DNA from: Acidobacteriota bacterium
Lineage (GTDB): Bacteria; Acidobacteriota; UBA6911
Assembly: GCA_031254095.1 (NCBI GenBank)
Contig: JAIRVC010000319.1
Location: 1-8,804, forward strand
Length of the DNA stretch: 8,804 nt
Reading direction: 5' to 3'
The notes under the pieces were generated by a model, which was not told the origin of the DNA, did not search any database, and worked only from the letters and a program-made list of their open reading frames with translations. The stretch's first letter is position 1; each line of letters begins with the position of its first letter. Shown here piece by piece: positions 1-7,760 of this stretch. A program made the position numbers and the translations under genes.

Positions 1-1988
1 ACCAAACCGGCCTTGTTGTCGGGTACAACCAGATCGTCAATGCCGATGGAGATGCCCGCTTTTGTCGCGTGCAGGAAACCGAGATTTTTCAGATCGTCCA
101 GCATGGAAACGGTGGCTTCAATTCCGAAGTTCAGGTAGCAGTAGTTGACCAGTTGCTGCAACCCTTTCTTTTTCATCAGCCCGTTCACAAAAGGAATGCC
201 TTCGGGCAAAACCGAATTAAAGATCAACCGGCCGATAGTGGTATCGATAAATTCGTTTTCCACATCGCGCACTTCCGCGCGCATAACGGCCTGATCGTCA
301 TACTGCGTAGTCAGATCCATGAGAGCCCCGGTGTAGCGGTAGCGAATAGGCGTCAGACGCTCCACCACGCCGTTTTCAAAAGCGAACATCGCTTCGTCGT
401 ATGTTCCAAAAGACCTGCCTTCGCCCATGGTTCCACGCCTTGCCTTTGTCAGGTAATAGCAACCGAGTACTATGTCTTGGCTGGGAATGGCGATAGGCTG
501 ACCGTTAGCCGGCGACAGTATGTTATGGCTACTCAGCATAAGCACGGAAGCCTCTATCTGCGCTTCCGGAGAAAGCGGAATATGCACGGCCATCTGGTCG
601 CCATCAAAATCGGCGTTGAACGCGGCGCAAACCAGCGGCGGAATCTTAATGGCCTTGCCTTCGACCAGCACGGGCTCAAAGGCCTGGATGCCCAATCGGT
701 GCAGCGTCGGAGCGCGGTTCAACATCACCGGATGATCCTGAATTACCTCTTCAAGAATGTCCCAGACCACCGATTCCTGGCGCTCCACCATTTCTTTGGC
801 GCCTTTGACCGTCGCGGCATGGCCGTCTTTTTCCAGCCTGTTGTAAATAAAGGGCTTAAACAGCTCCAAAGCCATCTTTTTGGGGAGACCGCACTGATGA
901 AGTTTCAATTCCGGGCCGACGACAATCACGGAACGGCCGGAATAATCCACGCGTTTGCCCAGCAGGTTCTGCCGGAAACGTCCATTCTTTCCTTTCAGTG
1001 TATCGCTCAGCGACTTGAGCGGCCGATTATTGGCGCCGCGAAGGACGCGCCCGCGCCGGCCGTTGTCGAACATGGCGTCCACGGCTTCCTGAAGCATCCG
1101 TTTTTCGTTGCGGATGATGACTTCAGGCGCGCGGAGTTCAATTAGTTTTTTCAACCGGTTATTCCGGTTAATGACGCGGCGGTAAAGGTCGTTCAGATCG
1201 GAAGTAGCAAAGCGTCCGCCATCCAGCGGAACCAGCGGCCGCAACTCCGGCGGAATCACCGGAATAACGTCAAGAATCATCCATTCGGGTTTGTTGCCGG
1301 ATTTGCGGAACGCGTCAAGCACTTTCAGCCGTTTAGCGTATTTCATCTTTTTAAGCTGAGAAGTTTCCTTCTTCATGGCGCCGCGCATTTCGTCCGCAAC
1401 CTGCTCGACGTCAACCTGCTTTAAAAGCTCCTTGATCCCCTCCGCGCCCATCATCGCCCGGAATTTTCCCGGGAAGTCCAAAAAAAGGGCGCGGTATCTA
1501 TCTTCGTTTAAAAGCTCGCCCCGTTTAACCGGCGCTTCTCCGGGGTCAACCACCACATAGGCTTCAAAATATAGCACGCGCTCAAGATCGCGCAGGCTGA
1601 TATCCAGAAGATGCCCGATGCGGCTGGGAAGTCCCTTGAAAAACCAGACATGCGAACAGGGCGCGGCAAGTTCTATATGTCCCAGCCGCTCGCGACGCAC
1701 CTTGGCCAAAGTAACTTCAACGCCGCATTTGTCGCAGACCACGCCGCGATATTTCATACGTTTGTACTTGCCGCAGAGGCATTCCCAGTCCGCGACAGGT
1801 CCGAAAATCCGGGCGCAGAACAGACCGTCCTTTTCCGGCTTGAAAGTGCGATAGTTGATCGTTTCCGGTTTGGTGACTTCCCCGCGCGACCACGCCCGTA
1901 TCTTTTCAGGCGACGCCAGACTTATGCGGATGCTGTCGAAATTCGTACTCAAATCCGATTTTTCTACCACATCTTTAAAACTTCTCAT
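1..1988 (-). CDS. rpoC: DNA-directed RNA polymerase subunit beta' (5' part, truncated by window end)
   Basis: RpoC is the catalytic beta' subunit of RNA polymerase. About 662 codons are present, starting [10 protein letters not shown] at 1988; the reading frame stays open to base 1, so the rest (bridge helix, trigger loop, C-terminus) lies outside. The zinc-binding domain shows C70, C72, C85 and C88 (ECLCGKY...CDKCG). [19 protein letters not shown] precedes the lid/rudder region, and the Mg2+-binding motif NADFDGDQM sits at residues 458-466, with Asp460, 462 and 464 at the E. coli positions. The start is supported by an AAGGA ribosome site 7 nt upstream. It lies 55 bp after rpoB, as expected for co-transcription. 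The last readable residues are [15 protein letters not shown]. The product is certain; only the missing 3' half limits it. Confidence 0.98.
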   Translation of the reverse strand, partial: MRSFKDVVEKSDLSTNFDSIRISLASPEKIRAWSRGEVTKPETINYRTFKPEKDGLFCARIFGPVADWECLCGKYKRMKYRGVVCDKCGVEVTLAKVRRERLGHIELAAPCSHVWFFKGLPSRIGHLLDISLRDLERVLYFEAYVVVDPGEAPVKRGELLNEDRYRALFLDFPGKFRAMMGAEGIKELLKQVDVEQVADEMRGAMKKETSQLKKMKYAKRLKVLDAFRKSGNKPEWMILDVIPVIPPELRPLVPLDGGRFATSDLNDLYRRVINRNNRLKKLIELRAPEVIIRNEKRMLQEAVDAMFDNGRRGRVLRGANNRPLKSLSDTLKGKNGRFRQNLLGKRVDYSGRSVIVVGPELKLHQCGLPKKMALELFKPFIYNRLEKDGHAATVKGAKEMVERQESVVWDILEEVIQDHPVMLNRAPTLHRLGIQAFEPVLVEGKAIKIPPLVCAAFNADFDGDQMAVHIPLSPEAQIEASVLMLSSHNILSPANGQPIAIPSQDIVLGCYYLTKARRGTMGEGRSFGTYDEAMFAFENGVVERLTPIRYRYTGALMDLTTQYDDQAVMRAEVRDVENEFIDTTIGRLIFNSVLPEGIPFVNGLMKKKGLQQLVNYCYLNFGIEATVSMLDDLKNLGFLHATKAGISIGIDDLVVPDNKAGL

Positions 1989-1995
1989 CAGCGTT

Positions 1996-2000
1996 TCCTT
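1996..2000 (-). promoter_or_regulatory. Shine-Dalgarno site of rpoC
   Basis: AAGGA lies 7 nt before the rpoC ATG (1986-1988). Its first bases overlap the TAA stop of an 8-codon mini-ORF (1999-2022), so a ribosome ending there would be placed on this site. The good spacing fixes the rpoC start. Confidence 0.75.
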
Positions 2001-2022
2001 ATGCGTTGGTTAAATATTTCAT
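1999..2022 (-). CDS. Possible 7-residue leader peptide between rpoB and rpoC
   Basis: ATG at 2022 opens MKYLTNA and ends with TAA at 1999-2001. The stop overlaps the rpoC ribosome-binding site. A weak AAGGG lies 12 nt before the ATG, longer than the ideal spacing. The arrangement would allow translational coupling into rpoC, but an ORF this short arises easily by chance. This is positional evidence only; there is no coding evidence. Confidence 0.15.
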   Translation of the reverse strand: MKYLTNA

Positions 2023-2043
2023 GAATTCGAGGTTCCCTTACGA

Positions 2044-5000
2044 TTATTCTACGGGCTCCGCAATCGGTTCGGCTTCCGCGCGTTCCTCTTTTTGATCGGA
2101 TCCGCGAAGCATGGCCCTTTGTTTCTGAATCAGCTCCACATCCAGACAGAGACTTTGCAGTTCGCGTATAAGCACGTTAAACGACTCCGGAATGCCGGGC
2201 GTAAATTGAGACTCGCCTTTTACAATGGCTTCGTATATCTTGGTTCGCCCCTGAATGTCGTCGGACTTTGCCGTCAGCAATTCCTGTAAAATATGTGCCG
2301 CTCCGTAGGCTTCCAGCGCCCAGACTTCCATTTCTCCGAACCGCTGCCCGCCGAACTGCGCCTTGCCGCCCAAAGGCTGCTGCGTAATCAGCGAGTACGG
2401 CCCGATGCTCCGCGCGTGAATTTTGTCGTCAACAAGATGCGACAGTTTCAGAATATAGATGTATCCAACCGTCACCTGGTGATCAAATTTTTCGCCGGTC
2501 ATGCCGTCATACAGATCGACCTTGCCGCTTTCAGGCAGTCCGGCCTGGCGTAGCATTCCCTTGATTTCAAATTCAGACGCGCCGTCAAAAACAGGCGTCG
2601 AAAAATAAAGCCCAAGTTCCCTTGCCGCCCAGCCGAGGTGCGTCTCAAGAATCTGCCCGACATTCATACGGGAAGGAACGCCGAGCGGATTAAGCACGAT
2701 CTCAACCGCCGTGCCGTCCGGCATATAGGGCATGTCTTCTTCAGGCAGAATACGCGCGATGACGCCTTTATTGCCATGCCGTCCGGCCATTTTGTCGCCG
2801 ACGGAAAGCTTGCGTTTCATCGCCACATATACCTTGACCATCTTTATAACGCCGGGAGGAAGCTCGTCGCCGCGATTCAGCTTTTCCTTCTGCTCTTCGT
2901 GCATCTCCTTCAGTTTCTGAATCTGCTTGTCGGTTTTTTCATCAAGCTTCTTGATGTTTTCGTAAATTTTTCCTTCTTTTTCAGATTTGAAGTCGTTCTT
3001 GACCTTGTTAAGATCCGTGGAACTGAGTCCCTGCAATAAAGACTTCGTCAACTTGACGCCTTTTTTGAGCGAATCTCCGGATTTTGACTGAATGTCGTCG
3101 AGCAGAACCTCTCCGGAAAGGATGCCGATCAGTTTTTTGTTGCGCTCTTCCCTGATGATGCGGATCTCGTCGTTAAGATCCTTTTCCATCTTGTCGAGCT
3201 GTTCCTTTTCAATCTGCTTTGCGCGTTCATCTTTTGGAACGCCCTTGCGCGAAAAAATCTTAACGTCAACAACTGTACCCTCAATGCCCGGAGGGGTTAC
3301 AAGCGACGCGTCGCGCACCTCGCCCGCTTTTTCGCCGAAGATGGCACGTAGCAGTTTTTCTTCAGGCGAAAGTTGCGTTTCGCCCTTGGGCGTGACTTTT
3401 CCGATCAGAACGTCGCCCGGGCGCACTTTCGCGCCGATGCGAATAATGCCGCTTTCATCAAGATCGCGAAGGCTGGCGTCGCTGACATTTGGAATGTCGC
3501 GCGTAATTTCCTCCGGCCCCAGCTTTGTGTCACGCGCCTCAATCTCAAGCTCTTCTATGTGGATCGACGTATAGGCGTCTTCCTTAACCAGCCTTTCGCT
3601 GACAAGAATAGCGTCCTCAAAGTTGTATCCGCGCCATGGCATAAAAGCCACCAGCACATTGCGTCCAAGCGCGAGTTCGCCTTTTTCGGTGCAGGGCCCG
3701 TCGGCCAGCACCTGTCCGCTGATGACAAAGTCGCCTTTATTCACAAGCGGCGTTTGATTTATACATGTATTCTGATTGGATCGCTTGAACTTCGTCAGAG
3801 TGTAAATATCAACGCCCGCGTCCTTTGAAGCTTTTCCGCTTTCGCTTTCTCCCTCGGCGCGGACAATAATGCGCGTGGCGTCCACGCTGTCAACCACGCC
3901 GGAACGCCTGCATGTAACCACGGCGCCGGAATCTTTTGCAGTAATGTACTCCATGCCTGTCCCGACATAAGGCGCGTCTGTTCGCAGCAACGGCACCGCC
4001 TGGCGCTGCATGTTGGAACCCATCAGAGCGCGGTTGGCATCGTCGTGTTCCAGGAACGGAATCAGGCTTGCCGCGACGCTGACGAGCTGTTTTGGAGAAA
4101 CATCAATAAATTCCACGCTTTTACGTTCCGACAGAATAAAGTCGCCGGATTTACGCGCGTTGACGCGATCATGAATGATCGTTCCATCCTCGCTAATTTC
4201 GGCGTTTGCCTGCGCGATTGAATACTCCTCAGCGTCCCACGCCGTCTTATAGAAAGAAAATGGATCGTATTCGGCGGGGCGTTTGCCGGCCGACTCGCAG
4301 CGCTGGTTTTCCTTATCCACAGTCTTTTTTTCCACCTGCTCGCCGACCTTAAACGACGTATCGCCCGGAAAGATGATATTGACAAAATCCAGCACCCGCC
4401 CGTCTTTGACCTTTCGATACGGCGATTCAATAAAGCCGTATTTGTTGATGCGGGCAAAGCAGCTAAGCGAAGAAATCAAACCGATATTCGGGCCTTCCGG
4501 CGTCTCAATCGGGCAGATGCGCCCGTAGTGCGTCGGATGCACGTCGCGGACTTCAAATCCGGCGCGCTCGCGGCTCAAACCGCCCGGCCCGAGAGCCGAC
4601 AGGCGGCGTTTGTGCGTAATTTCCGAAAGAGGATTCGTCTGATCCATGAACTGCGACAACTGGCTGCTGCCGAAAAATTCGCGTATGGACGCCATAACCG
4701 GTTTGGCGTTGATCAGGTCGTGCGGCATGGCCGTAGTCATTTCCTGATGTACCGACATCTTTTCCTTGATGGCTCGCTCCATGCGCACAAGTCCGATGCG
4801 GAACTGATTTTCAAGCAGTTCGCCAACGGCGCGCACCCGGCGGTTGCCAAGGTGGTCAATGTCGTCAATGCTGCCGATACTTCTAGGCAGTTTCAGAGCG
4901 TAGTTAATAACTGAATAAAAATCTTCTGTCTCTAAAGTTCTTTGTTCAAGAGGAGTTTCGAGGCCGAGTTTAATGTTAAACTTTAATCTTCCGACCTTTG

Positions 5001-6414
5001 AAAAATCATATTTCCTGGGATCGTAGAACATTCCTTCAAACAGCGTGGTCGCGGTTTCAATCGTCGGCGGATCGCCCGGCCGCTGTTTGCGGTAGATTTC
5101 GATCAGCGCATCTGATTTTGACTTGATGCTGTCTTTTCTCAATGTCTGGGAGATAATTGATCCCGTATCATCCCGCTCGGGGAAAAACACTTCCAGCGAG
5201 TTACTGCCTGTGGCGGCAAGCGAAGTAAACGTACTTGCGGTCACTGCGCAATTTGATTCAACAAGGATTTCTCCTGTCTCCCTGTCGATCACTTCAGAAA
5301 TCGACAGGGCGTCCTCCAGCATCGCCGGCTCAATCTGGATTTCCCTGACACCCGCGCCGACAAGCGATTTGTACAGCCTTTCGGAAATTTTCTGCCCCTT
5401 GGCGACAAGAACGTTCTTCCCTTTTGGATCCCTGATCTCATATGCCGCTTCGGTTTCGATAAGGTCGCGTCCCGGCGTCCGATAAAGCGCGCCGTCTTTA
5501 AAACTCATGATCACCGGATAGTAGAACTTCCGCAAAATATTTTCGTCGGTATCCTCGTATTGCTTATCAGCGCCTTCTTTCGCTTTTGCCAGCGCACGCA
5601 GAAAAGTGGTCGCGAGGAATTTTCTTTTCCGGTCAATGCGCACGTATAGCAGGTTTTTCTGATCGAATTCAAATTCAACCCAGGAACCGCGATACGGAAT
5701 AATCTTTGCCAGAATAAACGACCGCCCCGAGTTGGATTCAAAGAAAACGCCGGGGGAGCGGTGAAGCTGGCTGACGATTACGCGTTCGGTTCCGTTTATT
5801 ATGAAAGTGCCGTTTGCCGTCATAAGAGGTATGTCGCCAAAATAGACTTCCTGCTCTTTCATGTCACGGATTGTTTTACCGCCCGTTTCGGCATCTTTAT
5901 CCCAAACGGTAAGGCGCACGGTCACTTTCAATGGAACGGCAAAAGTCATCCCGCGTTCCTGGCATTCCTCAACCGTGTATTTCGCGTTAAGGTCAACCGT
6001 GCTGCCGCAGTATTCGCAGGGTGGGTTTTCAATGTCGTTCTTAGCGCCACAATGCCGGCAAATTCCGGGTTCAGGATTATACGGGCTGTTGATAATAGGT
6101 TTGCGGCATTCGGCGCAGGTCGCGCGCAGGTAATCCAAGCCCTTTAGATGACCGCATTTGCACTGCCAGTTTCCGATGGAATAATCCACAAACTCCAGCG
6201 ACGAGGCGCCGCGGAAGTCATTGATCGGAAAAACGGAATTAAAAACAGCCTGTAATCCCGCGTCCTCACGCTCGGACGCAGGCACGTCCATCTGCAAAAA
6301 ACGGTGATAGGACTTCCGCTGAACTTCGATCAAATTCGGAATAGGAATGCTGGTGTGGATCTTGGCAAAATCCACCCGGTCTCTATACACATTCGAAGTA
6401 CTGATATTGGTCAT
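2044..6414 (-). CDS. rpoB: DNA-directed RNA polymerase subunit beta
   Basis: RpoB is the second catalytic subunit, 1456 aa (E. coli 1342), complete from [10 protein letters not shown] to a charged tail ending AEPIAEPVE. Visible landmarks: [11 protein letters not shown] (27-36), [16 protein letters not shown], and the rifampicin region [10 protein letters not shown] with Asp591, His601 and Ser606 equivalent to E. coli 516, 526 and 531, suggesting an unmutated rifampicin pocket. RPTHYGR-type and [11 protein letters not shown] motifs follow. The active-site lysines fall at about 1208 and 1216 in [12 protein letters not shown], and [18 protein letters not shown] is near the end. Odd parts are a double Cys4 insertion at 82-145, an extra ~42 residues between 678 and 730, and a charged ~120-residue segment at 1062-1182. 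The start is supported by GAGGT 9 nt upstream. It is 375 bp after rplL and 55 bp before rpoC, whose product it binds. Confidence 0.99.
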   Translation of the reverse strand: MTNISTSNVYRDRVDFAKIHTSIPIPNLIEVQRKSYHRFLQMDVPASEREDAGLQAVFNSVFPINDFRGASSLEFVDYSIGNWQCKCGHLKGLDYLRATCAECRKPIINSPYNPEPGICRHCGAKNDIENPPCEYCGSTVDLNAKYTVEECQERGMTFAVPLKVTVRLTVWDKDAETGGKTIRDMKEQEVYFGDIPLMTANGTFIINGTERVIVSQLHRSPGVFFESNSGRSFILAKIIPYRGSWVEFEFDQKNLLYVRIDRKRKFLATTFLRALAKAKEGADKQYEDTDENILRKFYYPVIMSFKDGALYRTPGRDLIETEAAYEIRDPKGKNVLVAKGQKISERLYKSLVGAGVREIQIEPAMLEDALSISEVIDRETGEILVESNCAVTASTFTSLAATGSNSLEVFFPERDDTGSIISQTLRKDSIKSKSDALIEIYRKQRPGDPPTIETATTLFEGMFYDPRKYDFSKVGRLKFNIKLGLETPLEQRTLETEDFYSVINYALKLPRSIGSIDDIDHLGNRRVRAVGELLENQFRIGLVRMERAIKEKMSVHQEMTTAMPHDLINAKPVMASIREFFGSSQLSQFMDQTNPLSEITHKRRLSALGPGGLSRERAGFEVRDVHPTHYGRICPIETPEGPNIGLISSLSCFARINKYGFIESPYRKVKDGRVLDFVNIIFPGDTSFKVGEQVEKKTVDKENQRCESAGKRPAEYDPFSFYKTAWDAEEYSIAQANAEISEDGTIIHDRVNARKSGDFILSERKSVEFIDVSPKQLVSVAASLIPFLEHDDANRALMGSNMQRQAVPLLRTDAPYVGTGMEYITAKDSGAVVTCRRSGVVDSVDATRIIVRAEGESESGKASKDAGVDIYTLTKFKRSNQNTCINQTPLVNKGDFVISGQVLADGPCTEKGELALGRNVLVAFMPWRGYNFEDAILVSERLVKEDAYTSIHIEELEIEARDTKLGPEEITRDIPNVSDASLRDLDESGIIRIGAKVRPGDVLIGKVTPKGETQLSPEEKLLRAIFGEKAGEVRDASLVTPPGIEGTVVDVKIFSRKGVPKDERAKQIEKEQLDKMEKDLNDEIRIIREERNKKLIGILSGEVLLDDIQSKSGDSLKKGVKLTKSLLQGLSSTDLNKVKNDFKSEKEGKIYENIKKLDEKTDKQIQKLKEMHEEQKEKLNRGDELPPGVIKMVKVYVAMKRKLSVGDKMAGRHGNKGVIARILPEEDMPYMPDGTAVEIVLNPLGVPSRMNVGQILETHLGWAARELGLYFSTPVFDGASEFEIKGMLRQAGLPESGKVDLYDGMTGEKFDHQVTVGYIYILKLSHLVDDKIHARSIGPYSLITQQPLGGKAQFGGQRFGEMEVWALEAYGAAHILQELLTAKSDDIQGRTKIYEAIVKGESQFTPGIPESFNVLIRELQSLCLDVELIQKQRAMLRGSDQKEERAEAEPIAEPVE
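2866..3231 (-). other. Charged, helical lineage insertion in RpoB (E. coli SI2-like position)
   Basis: Residues 1062-1182 lie between [12 protein letters not shown] and RGDELPPGV and are dominated by Lys, Glu, Asp and Gln with heptad-like stretches ([32 protein letters not shown]). E. coli carries an insertion of about 97 residues at the same place. The segment is therefore a coiled-coil-like lineage-specific insert, slightly longer than E. coli's, not part of the catalytic core. Confidence 0.7.
4225..4383 (-). other. Extra ~42-residue segment in the RpoB external-2 region
   Basis: After [14 protein letters not shown]. coli beta reaches the conserved IAQAN in 20 residues from the Asp of the DG pair; here Asp671 to Ile733 is 62. 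The added stretch is charged ([14 protein letters not shown]) and closes with [17 protein letters not shown] before IAQAN. It keeps the reading frame and both flanks are conserved, so it is a real insertion and not a sequencing artefact. I believe similar inserts occur in Verrucomicrobia-type RpoB, but cannot check. Confidence 0.65.
5980..6171 (-). other. Tandem zinc-ribbon-like insertion in the RpoB N-terminal (beta1/protrusion) region
   Basis: Between LEFVDYSIG and [14 protein letters not shown], which are adjacent to within a few residues in E. coli beta (about 76-80), lie about 60 additional residues with eight cysteines: C85, C87, C100, C103 (CxC-x12-CxxC) and C119, C122, C133, C136 (CxxC-x10-CxxC). 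Paired CxC/CxxC knuckles followed by Gly are typical of Zn2+ ribbons, so two bound zinc ions are inferred. The first unit matches the spacing of the beta' zinc-binding domain. The frame is intact and the flanks are conserved. Confidence 0.85.
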
Positions 6415-6548
6415 TAGGGTAATACCTCGAAAAGAAAAAGCACAATTACGTTTACGTTGTAATGTAGGGAAAAGACATGGCTGTCAGGATAGAGAACGGG
6501 AGACACACTTATCCCCCTACCCTCCTGAGAGCATAAGAATTGCTTCAT
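6414..6548 (-). CDS. Possible 44-aa small ORF overlapping the rpoB start (TAATG)
   Basis: ATG at 6546-6548 opens [12 protein letters not shown] and runs to a TAA at 6414-6416 that shares one base with the rpoB ATG. A GGGGA sits 5 nt before the ATG. The C-terminus is hydrophobic ([13 protein letters not shown]). The same frame is open further upstream without an ATG (VHRPSDPGIP). I do not recognise a family. It could be a coupled leader ORF, a relic of a dispersed element, or chance. The rpoB GAGGT site lies within it. Confidence 0.2.
   Translation of the reverse strand: MKQFLCSQEGRGISVSPVLYPDSHVFSLHYNVNVIVLFLFEVLP
6424..6428 (-). promoter_or_regulatory. Shine-Dalgarno site of rpoB
   Basis: GAGGT is followed by 9 nt and the ATG at 6412-6414. 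It is the only purine-rich match near the start and supports MTNIST as the N-terminus. Confidence 0.6.
6484..6528 (-). other. G-rich hairpin upstream of rpoB
   Basis: TCAGGA (6523-6528) can pair with TCCTGA (6484-6489). Inside it, GGGGGA can pair with TCTCCC (one G-U pair) around an 8-nt loop, leaving a 5x8 internal loop. It is about 70 nt before the rpoB ATG, so it does not bury the ribosome site directly. This fold was drawn by eye and no energy was computed. Confidence 0.35.
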
Positions 6549-6596
6549 CGGTATCCCCGGATCTGAAGGTCTGTGCACCCTGCCCTCAAATGGGGT

Positions 6597-6644
6597 TAAT
6601 CCGCATCATTATTATTTTTTACCGTTAAACAATAATACGGATTA
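6597..6644 (-). other. A/T-rich imperfect hairpin in the rplL-rpoB spacer
   Basis: TAATCCG (6638-6644) and CGGATTA (6597-6603) are perfect 7-bp arms. Further in, ATTATT and AATAAT can pair with an offset. No U-run follows on the minus strand, so a terminator is unlikely; a processing-type stem such as an RNase III site is possible. Confidence 0.45.
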
Positions 6645-6671
6645 GCTTTGCGCCTGATCCGCCGGAACAAA

Positions 6672-6697
6672 GGAAATACTGATTAATCAGTATTTCC
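6672..6697 (-). repeat. Perfect 26-bp palindrome
   Basis: GGAAATACTGATT is followed directly by its own reverse complement, with no spacer. In RNA it would form an 11-bp stem with a TTAA loop. In DNA it could be a dyad operator. On the minus strand it is followed by TTTGTTCC, a poor U-tract. It lies 30 nt downstream of the attenuator-like hairpin. Confidence 0.85.
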
Positions 6698-6715
6698 CTA
6701 ACGGACTCATACCCG

Positions 6716-6761
6716 GAAAAACAGCCTGCGCGCTGAAAAACCCACGGCCGTTCAGCGCGCA
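6716..6761 (-). terminator. Candidate intrinsic terminator/attenuator after rplL
   Basis: An 11-bp perfect GC-rich stem, TGCGCGCTGAA with TTCAGCGCGCA, has a 13-nt loop (6738-6750) and is followed on the minus strand by GGCTG and then TTTTT. It starts 28 nt after the rplL stop. The U-run is short and set back 5 nt, so termination is probably partial, which fits an attenuator limiting read-through into rpoBC. On the plus strand no U-run follows the stem. Confidence 0.6.
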
Positions 6762-6789
6762 TAAACATGCGTTCTTTGCAATACCGCGC

Positions 6790-7176
6790 CTACTTAATTT
6801 CCACAGTCGCGCCGGCTTCTTCAAACTTCTTCTTGATGGACTCGGCTTCTTCCTTGGGAATGCCTTCCTTGATCGGCTTGGGAGCGGCTTCAACCAGATC
6901 TTTGGCTTCCTTCAACCCCAGGCTGGTTACTTCACGTACAACCTTGATCACATTGATCTTTTTGTCGCCGACATTTGCCAGGATAACGTCGAATTCCGTT
7001 TTCTCCTCGGCGGCGGCCGCTTCACCGCCTGTGGCGGCCGCTCCAACGGCCATCATAGGCATAGCCGCGGCAGCGGTAATGCCGTATTTTTCTTCCAAGC
7101 CCTTAACCAGATCGGATATTTCCAGCATCGTAGCCTGATCAATCCATTCCATTACTTCGTTTTTTGTAATCGCCAT
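6790..7176 (-). CDS. rplL: 50S ribosomal protein L7/L12
   Basis: L7/L12 is the multicopy acidic stalk protein that recruits and stimulates translational GTPases. It has 128 aa from the chosen start: an N-terminal dimerisation/L10-binding helical part (to about residue 33), an Ala/Gly-rich hinge (about 34-57), and a C-terminal domain with the factor-contacting K-I-N-V-I-K-V-V-R (73-81) and [11 protein letters not shown]. It ends TVEIK. Two ATGs are adjacent (7177-7179 and 7174-7176). AGGAG at 7183-7187 is 3 nt from the first and 6 nt from the second, so the second, giving MAITKNEV, is preferred; the other would only add one Met. It is about 50 bp after rplJ, whose product binds it. Confidence 0.97.
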   Translation of the reverse strand: MAITKNEVMEWIDQATMLEISDLVKGLEEKYGITAAAAMPMMAVGAAATGGEAAAAEEKTEFDVILANVGDKKINVIKVVREVTSLGLKEAKDLVEAAPKPIKEGIPKEEAESIKKKFEEAGATVEIK

Positions 7177-7182
7177 CATATA

Positions 7183-7187
7183 CTCCT
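7183..7187 (-). promoter_or_regulatory. Shine-Dalgarno site of rplL that decides its start
   Basis: AGGAG is the strongest ribosome site in the window. Its spacing favours the second of two consecutive ATG codons (6 nt against 3 nt). Strong initiation suits a protein needed in several copies per ribosome. Confidence 0.75.
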
Positions 7188-7226
7188 GTTATTGGTAGAG
7201 ATGAATTGCTGAATTCGTTTGAACTC

Positions 7227-7733
7227 CTACTTCGGAACCTGCTTCAAAGTCAGGCTCAAATCCCGCAACGGAGCTTTCAGAACCGTAGCAAGCTGCTGTA
7301 AAGGCGCTTTGAGGAGGAAGACCAACTTACTCAACATCACCTCTCTTGAAGGCATAGATGCAAGAGCCTTGATTTCGCTCACTGAAGCAACCTTGCCTTC
7401 GACCAACGCTGCCTTGAATTCAAATTTTGGATTGCTTTTGCCGATTTCCGTCAAAAGCTTTGCAAAACCTACGACATCCTTGGGATGATACGCCACCGCG
7501 GTCGGCCCCTGAAAAAAGGAATCAAGCTGTTCAAGCTTCGTTCCTTTGGCAGCCCGCTTCGCCAAGGTGTTTTTCAGAACCACATAGCTTCCGTCGATTC
7601 CCCTGATCTTGTTTCGTATATCGGTGATATCGACAACCTTTACTCCCTCATAATTTATAAGGAACGCGCTGTCGAGAACCTTGAACTGCTCGTTCAGAGA
7701 ATCTACCGTCTGCTGTTTTTCCACTTTATTCAT
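7227..7733 (-). CDS. rplJ: 50S ribosomal protein L10
   Basis: L10 anchors L7/L12 dimers to 23S rRNA at the base of the stalk. It has 168 aa (E. coli 165), starting MNKVEKQQTVDSLNEQF. The globular N-terminal domain includes VVLKNTLAKRA and FFQGPTAVAY, typical of L10. The C-terminal helix that binds L7/L12 contains LKAPL twice, at 141-145 and 152-156, spaced 11 residues, followed by a third hydrophobic turn (LTLKQV). The start is supported by AAGGA 7 nt upstream. It lies 51 bp after rplA and about 50 bp before rplL. L10 commonly represses its own mRNA; the short upstream spacer shows no obvious classical L10 leader. Confidence 0.97.
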   Translation of the reverse strand: MNKVEKQQTVDSLNEQFKVLDSAFLINYEGVKVVDITDIRNKIRGIDGSYVVLKNTLAKRAAKGTKLEQLDSFFQGPTAVAYHPKDVVGFAKLLTEIGKSNPKFEFKAALVEGKVASVSEIKALASMPSREVMLSKLVFLLKAPLQQLATVLKAPLRDLSLTLKQVPK

Positions 7734-7740
7734 AAAAAAA

Positions 7741-7745
7741 TCCTT
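7741..7745 (-). promoter_or_regulatory. Shine-Dalgarno site of rplJ
   Basis: AAGGA is followed by a run of seven T and then the ATG at 7731-7733. The unstructured T7 spacer should leave the start open. Confidence 0.7.
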
Positions 7746-7760
7746 AGGAAATGCCGAATT

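Larger units (their letters stand above)
6415..6789 (-). other. rplL-rpoB intergenic spacer with several RNA structures
   Basis: This 375-bp gene-poor stretch separates the ribosomal half from the polymerase half of the operon. In transcription order it holds an attenuator-like hairpin (6727-6761), a perfect palindrome (6672-6697), an A/T-rich hairpin with two possible partners (6597-6661), a G-rich hairpin (6484-6528), a possible small ORF, and the rpoB ribosome site. E. coli has an attenuator and an RNase III site in the equivalent spacer; an equivalent role here is inferred from position and structure. I see no convincing sigma70-type promoter. Confidence 0.7.

Noticed and set aside
69..1145. 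Plus-strand open frame of 358 codons
   Set aside because: It is antisense to rpoC, whose protein is unmistakable on the other strand; the plus product resembles no family and has no ribosome site.
3092..3574. Plus-strand Ser/Arg-rich open frame antisense to rpoB
   Set aside because: Composition (runs of Ser, Arg, Phe) is the mirror of charged rpoB codons, and there is no initiation signal.
6347..6628. Plus-strand 93-codon frame across the rpoB start and spacer
   Set aside because: No ribosome site and no family likeness; it overlaps the rpoB start and structured spacer, so chance is likelier.
6601..6640. Promoter for rpoB (TTGTTT with TAATGA)
   Set aside because: Spacing is about 15 bp and the -10 match is poor; the sequence is better explained by the A/T-rich hairpin.
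6465..6700. TAGGGAAA (6465-6472) and TTTCCCTA (6693-6700) as terminal inverted repeats of a small element
   Set aside because: One such 8-bp pair is expected by chance in this length, and no target-site duplication flanks them.
6687..6893. Minus-strand frame overlapping the end of rplL
   Set aside because: Its first half is an out-of-frame reading of rplL, rich in Lys, Arg, Pro and Ser, and it then runs through the attenuator hairpin.
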